Shown: positions 1-5,130 of the stretch, one piece after another
Layout: each line of letters begins with the position of its first letter
How positions within the stretch are numbered: the first letter of the stretch is position 1
NCBI GenBank assembly: GCA_024644125.1
Contig: JAHELQ010000347.1
Span: forward strand, 1 to 6,036
Source: Candidatus Aminicenantota bacterium
GTDB taxonomy: Bacteria; Acidobacteriota; Aminicenantia; UBA2199
DNA: 6,036 bases
Reading direction: 5' to 3'
Position numbers and translations under genes: made by a program
Notes under the pieces: generated by a model
What the model saw: the letters and a program-made list of their open reading frames with translations, nothing else
The model's database searches: none
What the model was told of the DNA's origin: nothing

Positions 1-10
1 GAGTCATATA

Positions 11-1180
11 ATGATTGTTTTTCGTTTTTTTTTAGTTTCCATTTGTTTAATCTCCAATTGGTACATATTGGCAGACCTGAGGTTGGATTGTGGTAAGGAG
101 GAACATGTAACATCTTCTTTTTCGTTACTTGTTACTAGCTCCGGGAAACTTGTCGGTTTAAGCCTTGACAGGGAAGAATATTATGTGATTGACGATATAT
201 CATCAAAACTGGAAAACAAGAATTTGCTTCAGGTTCGTAAATTAAATGATGGCGCGTTAAAGAAAATCGTCCGATTAGATATGGGGGATTGTGCTGCTCC
301 TTCTGAATTATGTTGTCCCACGTTCGTTCAATTTTGTGATGGCAAGTTTTTCATCTACGATCTAGACAGGAAAATATCAATATACAATTCCGAACTCATC
401 TGGCTATATAGTAGCCGTTATTATAAAAACCGGCATTTTGTTGATTTCTGGGGCGATGATTCCAGTTATTTTTTTGTTTTTGGGGAGCAAATCATTAAGC
501 GTGACCAAGGAGAACTAACGGTATTACTAAATTCATTCAGTAAAAGTCACCTCATTCAAGAAGATAAAATCATTGATAAATTTTTCATGGAGTACAAACG
601 TAAGCGATACACAAAAAATGGCGTTCAATTTGTGGATATTCCGTATTTTTGCCCCATTGTAAATGGATTTGAACAGTACGGAAAGATTGTATATAGCATA
701 AATACCAGAAATAATTACATTGTTTTCGATCCTGCGAATGGATCTAAAAAAGATGTTTTAGTTCCGCAACTTAAAGCAAAAGTGTATACAGAAAAAGATG
801 CACAATTGGCTGGATACTTCAAAACTGATGGTTTTGAAGAAAGGAGAAAAAAGGCCGGCCTCGTTCTAAGATATACACCATATCATGAGAAAGTATTTCA
901 TTTGGGTATGATGAAAGTGGGAGAGAATTTAATAGGGTTTATTTCAAGTATAGATTTCGGTTCAAATAGCATTGATGTTGATGTCATTCAAACTAAAACG
1001 GGGGAGTTTGTTGAAACCGTGAAACTTCCTGCAGGAAAAAGTTTTTTTAAAGGACTCTCAATGGTAGGGCCAGGTTATAATCAAAATTATTTTTGTTATG
1101 ACAAGAACGTCTACATCTGGCAAGATGTAAATGATGAGTTCGAGATAATTACATGTCTTGGTGTGCTCAAAAAGGATTAA
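11..1180 (+). CDS. Predicted exported protein with beta-propeller-like repeats, function unknown
   Basis: The family is not recognised. Read from the ATG at 11 the protein has 389 residues. It opens with a hydrophobic stretch (about residues 2-21) that could be a signal peptide or membrane anchor, with no lipobox cysteine. The rest is rich in short beta-strand units with a recurring pattern of aromatic/aliphatic strand, Asp/Asn turn and second strand: about 110-133 (FFIYDLDRKISIYN), 218-246 (IVYSINTRNNYIVFDP), 300-340 and 358-382. This resembles six-bladed/NHL-type beta-propellers. Cysteines cluster at C94, C101, C102 and C109. No Shine-Dalgarno sequence is visible before the ATG and the frame is open to the left edge, so the true start may lie outside the window. 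A SPASM-domain gene follows after 24 bases on the same strand, so the two are probably co-transcribed. The coding call is fairly sure; the fold is inferred and the function is unknown. Confidence 0.72.
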   Translation: MIVFRFFLVSICLISNWYILADLRLDCGKEEHVTSSFSLLVTSSGKLVGLSLDREEYYVIDDISSKLENKNLLQVRKLNDGALKKIVRLDMGDCAAPSELCCPTFVQFCDGKFFIYDLDRKISIYNSELIWLYSSRYYKNRHFVDFWGDDSSYFFVFGEQIIKRDQGELTVLLNSFSKSHLIQEDKIIDKFFMEYKRKRYTKNGVQFVDIPYFCPIVNGFEQYGKIVYSINTRNNYIVFDPANGSKKDVLVPQLKAKVYTEKDAQLAGYFKTDGFEERRKKAGLVLRYTPYHEKVFHLGMMKVGENLIGFISSIDFGSNSIDVDVIQTKTGEFVETVKLPAGKSFFKGLSMVGPGYNQNYFCYDKNVYIWQDVNDEFEIITCLGVLKKD

Positions 1181-1204
1181 AACTATTTTTGTATAAGTCC
1201 TATA

Positions 1205-1987
1205 ATGCGAGAAAAAAAATTTCATCAGATGATATATGTTCAGTATGGGCCAGTCAAATCCGCGATCTTTGATTTTCTTAAAGGAAATGTGTACCGTGTC
1301 GATACAGAGGAATTGAAGGGCTTCGAAAATGGGCAGTTGGACGGAGATTCGCAATTTGTACAAAATTTGGAAAATGAAGATTTGATCATTGAAATTGAGG
1401 CGAACACCTGGATACCATCGATAGGCTTTAAAATAAATGAATCATTGAGGGAAAAATTAGAAACCTTTGAACTAGAGATTGAAGATGGGGTAGATCCAAT
1501 ATATATTCGAGATGTATTCAAGGGATATACGATTACGGGGATAACTCAATATGGCTCCAATGATATCGAAGGGTTATATCCTAATGTACATGCTGAATAT
1601 AAAGAAAAGAATTTTGAAGACTGTCGCATTCGATTAATACAAAAACATGAGATGGGTCTTCTGTCTGAAGAGAGTGTCGAGTTTAATATGCACTTTAATA
1701 CTTGCTGGGGCCGGAAGGTCGCCATAAAATCGAATGGGGATATAAGTCCTTGTATATATAGTGATATAAGTGTGGGGAATATAAAAAATGAGGACCTGGA
1801 TTTGTTATTGAGCAGGTTAAAGCGATATTGGATTTTAACCAAAGACTTTGTCGATAAATGCAAAATTTGTGAGTTAAAGTACTTTTGCTTCGATTGCAGA
1901 GAAATCTCAAGGAAAATGGGGGGCGATCTATATTCTCCGAATCCATTTTGCAAATACAATCCACAGACGGGAGCAGATCAGCCCTGA
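1205..1987 (+). CDS. SPASM-domain peptide-maturase-like protein lacking the radical SAM motif
   Basis: The C-terminal third has the complete SPASM signature: C167-x10-G178-x4-C183, then C219-x2-C222-x5-C228-x2-C231, then C249 in FCKYNP. In known SPASM enzymes these cysteines bind two auxiliary [4Fe-4S] clusters used in maturing RiPP peptides. No CxxxCxxC occurs anywhere, so the AdoMet-binding cluster is absent. The N-terminus (about 10-70, with VKSAIFDFLKGNVYRV) resembles the start of SPASM proteins from 'grasp-with-spasm' systems and may be a winged-helix peptide-recognition region. The segment WILTKDFVDKCKICELKYFC is also typical of that group. As I recall, relatives run to about 350 residues, so this one seems to have lost much of the degenerate TIM-barrel middle (about 75-160). 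No clear Shine-Dalgarno sequence precedes ATG 1205; an in-frame ATG at 1229 is an alternative. The role inferred is an accessory or maturation partner for a ribosomal peptide encoded nearby. The SPASM call is strong; the system assignment is tentative. Confidence 0.85.
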   Translation: MREKKFHQMIYVQYGPVKSAIFDFLKGNVYRVDTEELKGFENGQLDGDSQFVQNLENEDLIIEIEANTWIPSIGFKINESLREKLETFELEIEDGVDPIYIRDVFKGYTITGITQYGSNDIEGLYPNVHAEYKEKNFEDCRIRLIQKHEMGLLSEESVEFNMHFNTCWGRKVAIKSNGDISPCIYSDISVGNIKNEDLDLLLSRLKRYWILTKDFVDKCKICELKYFCFDCREISRKMGGDLYSPNPFCKYNPQTGADQP

Positions 1988-2023
1988 GTTCATATCGGAA
2001 TTCTCTCCCTTCATCCCGATTTG

Positions 2024-2170
2024 TCAAGTGTTGTGGATTCTTTCCAGAAGGTAGGATGATAGGTTGCGGTTTTGCGTGTCAATGCCGGTGCCGATGATGT
2101 AGATGGAGTTCATAATCTCCAGGTAGCGATCAACGTCTTGGGTTTGAATCCCGAGTGGCAATTTCTTAAT
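2024..2170 (-). pseudogene. Remnant of AAA-ATPase-like/DUF1703 protein with internal deletion
   Basis: Read on the minus strand from an ATT at 2170, a 48-codon frame begins KKLPLGIQT, the characteristic opening of AAA-ATPase-like/PD-(D/E)XK (DUF1703) proteins, which are normally about 500 residues. It runs directly into DVDRYLEIMNSIYIIGTGID and RNLSSYLLERI, which resemble the C-terminal end of the same family. The P-loop and nuclease middle, several hundred residues, is missing. The expected ATG is ATT here and an in-frame TGA lies just upstream (about 2192-2190), so the piece is not a working gene. Upstream of that stop the same frame continues as FYLDKKARRIAFWELVL up to the IS66 left end at 2280. 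The reading rests on recognising short motifs, so the family assignment is moderate to low. It is convergent with the SPASM gene. Confidence 0.4.
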
Positions 2171-2279
2171 TCTTGAGTAATAATATTTACCGATTCATAG
2201 TACGAGCTCCCAAAAGGCGATCCGCCGGGCTTTTTTGTCGAGGTAAAAAGGCGTAAAGTTTTCTGTGCTTCGAAGTATT

Positions 2280-2292
2280 GTAAGCGCCTAAC
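2280..2292 (+). repeat. IS66 left terminal inverted repeat
   Basis: GTAAGCGCCTAAC matches the right end in inverted orientation at 12 of 13 positions. GTAAGCGCC is typical of IS66-family termini. It lies about 80 bases before tnpA. Confidence 0.82.
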
Positions 2293-2360
2293 CACCCCCT
2301 TCTTTTCCTCCACCTCATTTTGTGTCAAAGTTTTTTTTTGACAAGAATGAGGAGTGTATC

Positions 2361-2732
2361 ATGAAATCATATGCAAGTAAAACTGATGGTCAAAGATATT
2401 TACGAAGAGGCCAGAGCTATTGGAGGCCGCTTGTTGAGGAATGGCAATCCAGCGGCATGACACTTCAAGAGTTTTCTAGTACCTATAACCTTAATTACTG
2501 GACGTTTTGTGATTGGAAGAGGAAGCTGTTAAATGAACCTTCTAAGAAGACCGCTAACCTGGTAAAGATCTTTGATAGTAGCCTTGATTCCAATGAACCT
2601 GGGAAGGCTCAAGAGAAATGCCCGCAAGATGCCGAAGTCCGGGTTTTATTCGGAGATTTTTGTGTCGAGGTGAAGCGCAACTGTTCGGAAGAGGCTCTGC
2701 TTAAAGTGGTCCGTGCTTTGAGGAAGGCGTGA
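2361..2732 (+). CDS. tnpA: IS66 accessory protein TnpA
   Basis: This 123-residue protein is of normal length for the first IS66 gene, an accessory protein needed for transposition whose exact role is not well defined. Residues 20-56 (W..LVEEWQSSGMTLQEF through WTFCDWKRKLL) form the helix-turn-helix typical of IS66/IS3-type accessory proteins and probably bind the element ends. The C-terminus (VRVLFGDFCVEV followed by a leucine-rich helix) is also characteristic. ATG 2361 is chosen because TGAGGAG at 2348-2354 sits six bases upstream. An in-frame start at 2322 (TTG-type) would add 13 residues but lacks such a site. Its stop overlaps the tnpB start by one base, so the two are translationally coupled. 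It appears intact. Confidence 0.85.
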   Translation: MKSYASKTDGQRYLRRGQSYWRPLVEEWQSSGMTLQEFSSTYNLNYWTFCDWKRKLLNEPSKKTANLVKIFDSSLDSNEPGKAQEKCPQDAEVRVLFGDFCVEVKRNCSEEALLKVVRALRKA

Positions 2733-3085
2733 TGTGGGCTCCAGCACCTGGTTTGAAAGTATACCTGGCGATGGGTGAAACGGATATGCGTAAATCCGTG
2801 AATGGGCTGTCGTTGATCGTCTGCGATGTGTTGGATCAGGATCCGTTCTCGGGTCATCTGTTTGTGTTTTGCAATCATCGCCGGAACATTTTGAAGATCC
2901 TCTATTGGGACCGGAATGGCTTCTGCATGTGGTATAAACGGCTGGAGAAGGATCGTTTTTGCTGGCCTTCCAGCGAATTGGAATTGCAAGAGATCGGACC
3001 GCGGCAATTGCAATGGTTGTTGGATGGTTTGGAGATCGAACAGAGCGGTGCGCATCGCCCGCTCAGCGGTATGATCCTGAGTTAG
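2732..3085 (+). CDS. tnpB: IS66 accessory protein TnpB (Orf2)
   Basis: This 117-residue protein is complete and strongly matches the IS66 Orf2 family (PF05717). The hallmark TDMRKSVNGL is at residues 17-26, followed by GHLFVFCNHRRNILKILYWD and WYKRLEKDRF. In well-studied IS66 elements TnpB is required together with TnpA and TnpC for transposition; its biochemical role is not settled. GAGGAAGG at 2720-2727 is four bases before ATG 2732; the in-frame GTG at 2729 is too close to that site to be preferred. The C-terminus after GAHRPL (SGMILS) may have been altered by the deletion that removed the start of tnpC, because that junction lies at or just past this stop. Confidence 0.87.
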   Translation: MWAPAPGLKVYLAMGETDMRKSVNGLSLIVCDVLDQDPFSGHLFVFCNHRRNILKILYWDRNGFCMWYKRLEKDRFCWPSSELELQEIGPRQLQWLLDGLEIEQSGAHRPLSGMILS

Positions 3086-3087
3086 AA

Positions 3088-3797
3088 AAAGCTGATAATA
3101 AATGGTTTTCCGGCATTTTAGCTCTTTCCCGGAGCCAGGAAAAAAGTATTTGTACCGCCGGCCTGCTGGCCACCATTATCACGTCAAAATTCGTTGACGC
3201 CATGCCCTTTTACCGGCAGGAGAAACAATTTGCCCTCCGGGGAATCGATCTATTGCGCACCTTGATGTGTAACTGGACATTGGCTGTTTGGGAAAAATAC
3301 CGGGTGATTGAAGAGATATTTCGCGAAGAACTGCTAAAGTTCCCGTTGGTGCACGCGGACGAAACGCCTTTCCAGGTGTTGCGCGAAGAGGGGCGTAAGG
3401 TGCAGCAAAAGAGCTACATGTGGCTCTTTTGCGGAGGCCCGCCTGGAAAGGGAATCGTTTGTTACAAATACGCCCCCAGCCGAAGCGGCGATGTGGCGCA
3501 GGAATATCTTGGTGGTTATAAGGGGTATGTTGTAACAGATGGATACAAAGGATACGACTACCTCGACGACATGGAAGGAGTCACGCATGCCGCTTGCTGG
3601 GCACAGACGGAGCCTCGGCAAGCGTTTTTTTCTACAGCATCGTCGAGACGGCCAGGGCCAACGGTCTGGAACCGTTCAGTTATCTTCTCCACCTGTTTGA
3701 AAATCTCCCCTCTGCCGATTCCAGAAAAAAAATAAAAAATCTTTTGCCCATGTATGTCGATAGATCCAAAATTAAGACATTCGACGGGAAATCATAA
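3088..3797 (+). pseudogene. tnpC: IS66 transposase TnpC, degraded by two deletions and a frameshift
   Basis: Clear IS66 transposase homology runs in one frame from about 3142 (KSICTAGLLATIITSKFVDA) to CWA at 3595-3603. It carries HADET (first catalytic Asp codon 3358-3360) and VVTDGY (second Asp codon 3538-3540). The expected HARRKF after CWA is replaced by unrelated residues. The genuine TnpC C-terminus (GASAS, YSIVETARANGLEP, LLP) resumes in a different frame from about 3600 to the stop at 3795-3797. About 200 residues holding the third catalytic residue (Glu) are lost between these parts. The N-terminal part of the protein, with the leucine-rich and zinc-binding regions, is also absent between the tnpB stop and about 3142. 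Intact TnpC is about 500 residues. It cannot be a functional transposase. The exact left limit is uncertain, because 3088-3141 does not look like TnpC. Confidence 0.85.
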
Positions 3798-3862
3798 ACG
3801 GCAATCGCCAAAAGCGTTTCGGTTATCTTACACTCCCCTGAAAACTCTATCTTGTCAGATAC

Positions 3863-3875
3863 GTTGGGCGCTTAC
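3863..3875 (-). repeat. IS66 right terminal inverted repeat
   Basis: On the minus strand it reads GTAAGCGCCCAAC, matching the left end at 12 of 13 positions. It lies 78 bases after the tnpC remnant stop, which is normal spacing for the family. Confidence 0.8.
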
Positions 3876-3995
3876 TTTGTAATGCTTTCATCTGTTCTCT
3901 CATGCAATGTTTTTTGATTATCGATATGTGTTTTGATCATTCTCTTTTTCATCTCCATCCTAAATCTAAAGTCCCTTTTTTTATTCACACACCAC

Positions 3996-4012
3996 GCAAC
4001 CTTTCAGGTTGC
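3996..4012. repeat. Perfect 7-bp hairpin
   Basis: GCAACCT, loop TTC, AGGTTGC. It has no adjacent T-run in the right place on either strand, so it is not a normal intrinsic terminator. The function is unknown. Confidence 0.5.
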
Positions 4013-4077
4013 AAAAAGCGGCAAAAAAACCATTTGCTATAGGTGGTTTTGTGCGGTGAAAATATTTGGAACCAAAT

Positions 4078-4095
4078 GACGGCAATTTGACGGCA
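4078..4095 (+). repeat. Paired GACGGCA repeat, possible integrase arm site
   Basis: GACGGCAATTTGACGGCA holds two copies of GACGGCA whose starts are exactly 11 bases apart, about one helical turn. A second copy of the unit lies at 4133. Paired short direct repeats near a tRNA-derived att site are typical of arm-type sites bound by the N-terminal domain of tyrosine recombinases. The role is inferred. Confidence 0.5.
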
Positions 4096-4132
4096 CATAT
4101 TCCAGATTCTCGGATTCTACAACTAAAAAATA

Positions 4133-4150
4133 GACGGCAATCTGACTCGG
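4133..4150 (+). repeat. Second, degenerate GACGGCA pair
   Basis: GACGGCAATCTGACTCGG matches the 14-base start of the unit at 4078 at 13 of 14 positions. It again has a second half (GACTCGG, degenerate) 11 bases after the first. It lies in the same orientation, 55 bases downstream. Confidence 0.45.
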
Positions 4151-4178
4151 GGATATTCAAGGCAACGGACACTGGAAC

Positions 4179-4229
4179 AAAAAAAGCCAAGCTTGGGCAG
4201 TGTTTCAAATAAGCGTTTTGCCTTTTTTT
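4179..4229. terminator. Possible bidirectional terminator
   Basis: A run of seven A followed by GCCAAG can pair imperfectly with a downstream arm ending TTTTGCC plus a run of T (4216-4229). The result is an A-run, stem, T-run arrangement that could end transcription on either strand. The stem has a mismatch and a long loop, so this is only a candidate. Confidence 0.28.
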
Positions 4230-4287
4230 TATCTACTTTTTTTATTGGCCCGGTTACAATATTTTTTTTAGTAGCATTATCTTTGAG

Positions 4288-4315
4288 TTGAAATTAATTT
4301 TAAAAAATGTATAAT
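4288..4315 (+). promoter_or_regulatory. Sigma70-like promoter candidate
   Basis: TTGAAA at 4288-4293 and a perfect TATAAT at 4310-4315 are separated by 16 bases. It points toward the tRNA fragment and a 46-codon ORF. The region is AT-rich, so a chance match is possible. Confidence 0.4.
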
Positions 4316-4364
4316 TTGAGAGATAAGATTAAGTCAGGTTGACTTGATTTGTTCTTTGATATTC

Positions 4365-4505
4365 ATGAAACGACAGCTAAAGCCTTTGTTAGTCAATGTT
4401 TCTGAAAGGAAATCAAGTAGTCCCTCGAATTACACTTGTTTTAACTACCGTCGTCAAATCGTAGTCATTCATGGGGTGAAAAATGGACTTTCATTCACTG
4501 GCTAA
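4365..4505 (+). CDS. Doubtful 46-residue small ORF
   Basis: This short frame begins MKRQLKPLLVNVSERK and continues SSSPSNYTCFNYRR, ending at TAA 4503-4505. It lies 50 bases downstream of the promoter candidate at 4288-4315, but no Shine-Dalgarno sequence precedes the ATG. A basic start, a 'KPLLVNVSERK' segment and a single Cys loosely recall short-leader RiPP precursors. The distance from the SPASM gene (about 2.4 kb, with an IS between) and the missing ribosome site argue against that. It may simply be chance. Confidence 0.2.
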   Translation: MKRQLKPLLVNVSERKSSSPSNYTCFNYRRQIVVIHGVKNGLSFTG

Positions 4506-4562
4506 TTTTGCAAAGTCTTACTATGACTGTGTTTCGAGGTGCCAATGATTAAGATTTTAGGC

Positions 4563-4604
4563 CTCCTAATCCATAGGTTAAAGGTTCGATTCCTTTAGGG
4601 GTCA
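4563..4604 (+). other. 3' part of tRNA-Arg(CCT): attachment-site core
   Basis: From 4563 the sequence follows the tRNA layout exactly: anticodon loop CTCCTAA (4563-4569, anticodon CCT at 4565-4567), 3' side of the anticodon stem TCCAT, variable loop AGGTT (4575-4579), T stem AAAGG/CCTTT closing the loop TTCGATT (4580-4596), acceptor strand AGGGGTC (4597-4603) and discriminator A4604; CCA is not encoded. Upstream the match stops. Bases 4558-4562 cannot form the anticodon stem (only two of five pairs), and there is no D-arm or 5' acceptor strand. It is therefore not a functional tRNA but a displaced 3' end beginning at the anticodon loop, a preferred crossover site of tyrosine recombinases. An integrase gene lies about 525 bases to the right. 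The full gene should begin with the complement of the acceptor strand, GACCCCT. Confidence 0.75.
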
Positions 4605-4676
4605 TTCTGTTTCCCCCCTCCCAACCAACGTTTCCGGCTCGTAAAACCCAAAATTTGCTCTCAGAATCAATAGGTA

Positions 4677-4695
4677 TGGGGACACATTGGGGACA
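4677..4695 (+). repeat. TGGGGACA pair 1, probable integrase arm site
   Basis: TGGGGACACATTGGGGACA contains two perfect TGGGGACA copies with starts 11 bases apart. It lies between the tRNA fragment and the integrase gene. Pairs 2 and 3 are the same unit in the opposite orientation. Confidence 0.6.
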
Positions 4696-4876
4696 GTAAG
4701 CCCTTTTAATAACTGACAGTTTACCATAACTGTAGGATTGTTCCCTTATGCCTGAAAGCTACAAAATGTAGAATGCTAACGATAATTGAGTCCTCCCTCT
4801 TTTTTTTTATCCGTAAATTGAACGTCCTCAAAATCGTTTCGAAATCGTGCGCTCGTGAGATTTCACAACAATCGCT

Positions 4877-4896
4877 CGTCCCCATTCTGTCCCCCA
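4877..4896 (-). repeat. TGGGGACA pair 2, inverted
   Basis: On the plus strand this is CGTCCCCA and TGTCCCCCA with the GTCCCC cores 11 bases apart. It is the TGGGGAC(A/G) unit on the minus strand with one extra C in the second half. Confidence 0.55.
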
Positions 4897-4965
4897 CCCT
4901 TGCATTCATAAACTTTTTTTCGAAGAAATCATCTACCCATAAGCGGTCACTTTTCTTTTGGATTC

Positions 4966-4984
4966 TGTCCCCATTTCGTCCCCA
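4966..4984 (-). repeat. TGGGGACA pair 3, inverted
   Basis: TGTCCCCATTTCGTCCCCA holds two copies 11 bases apart, in the same orientation as pair 2. It is about 147 bases before the integrase stop codon. Confidence 0.6.
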
Positions 4985-5076
4985 TGAGATCCATAAATTT
5001 TGGGACGACAGCTCTCGTCACTGACTTCTTTATGTGGAGTTTGTAAATTATTGGTATGTCTGGAGATGAAATTATG

Positions 5077-5119
5077 AAAAAGTGCCAGAGGCCACTTCTC
5101 TACCCGGCCGCCCCTGGCA
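5077..5119 (-). terminator. Intrinsic terminator of the integrase gene
   Basis: On the minus strand, 11 bases past the integrase stop, TGCCAG pairs with CTGGCA. An inner GGCC/GGCC stem closes a 12-base loop, and the hairpin is followed by C and five T (5081-5077). Position and shape fit a rho-independent terminator. Confidence 0.75.
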
Positions 5120-5130
5120 ATATGGGATGG

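Larger units (their letters stand above)
2280..3875 (+). mobile_element. IS66-family insertion sequence, internally deleted
   Basis: The element is bounded by inverted repeats that begin GTAAGCGCC, the usual IS66-family terminus, and encodes tnpA, tnpB and a broken tnpC in the standard order. It is 1,596 bp long, whereas complete IS66 elements are about 2.5 kb or more. The missing length matches the pieces absent from tnpC. The 8 bases outside the two ends (gaagtatt on the left, tttgtaat on the right) are not a target duplication. One flank has therefore probably been rearranged since insertion. Without a full TnpC transposase it should not move by itself, though its ends could still be mobilised by a related intact copy. 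Confidence 0.85.
3876..4562. other. Long non-coding stretch between IS66 and the tRNA fragment
   Basis: No frame here gives a recognisable protein. The open frames are short, lack good ribosome sites and have low-complexity composition. The stretch holds a short hairpin, paired GACGGCA repeats, a terminator-like inverted repeat, a promoter-like sequence and one doubtful 46-codon ORF, each listed separately. Its position beside a tRNA fragment and integrase suggests it is the terminal, recombination-related region of an integrative element. Confidence 0.5.

Noticed and set aside
2206..2236. GGCG-ATC-CGCC followed by a T-run, terminator-like on the plus strand after the SPASM gene
   Set aside because: The stem is only four pairs, it is separated from the T-run, and it lies more than 200 bases past the stop within a degraded minus-strand coding remnant.
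3876..3958. Minus-strand frame MEMKKRMIKTHIDNQKTL... ending at the IS66 right boundary, as if a gene were interrupted by the insertion
   Set aside because: Only about 27 codons, Shine-Dalgarno-like bases too close to the start, no recognisable product, and no matching continuation or target duplication at the other IS end.
3981..4208. 75-residue minus-strand ORF
   Set aside because: No homology recognised, no ribosome site, and it covers the hairpin and paired repeats that suggest a non-coding att region.
4530..4604. Complete functional tRNA-Arg gene
   Set aside because: The 5' side of the anticodon stem pairs at only two of five positions, and no D-arm or 5' acceptor strand is present upstream.
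4773..5024. 83-residue plus-strand ORF
   Set aside because: Low-complexity Phe/Ser/Lys-rich translation of AT-rich DNA that runs across the TGGGGACA repeat pairs; no ribosome site or family.
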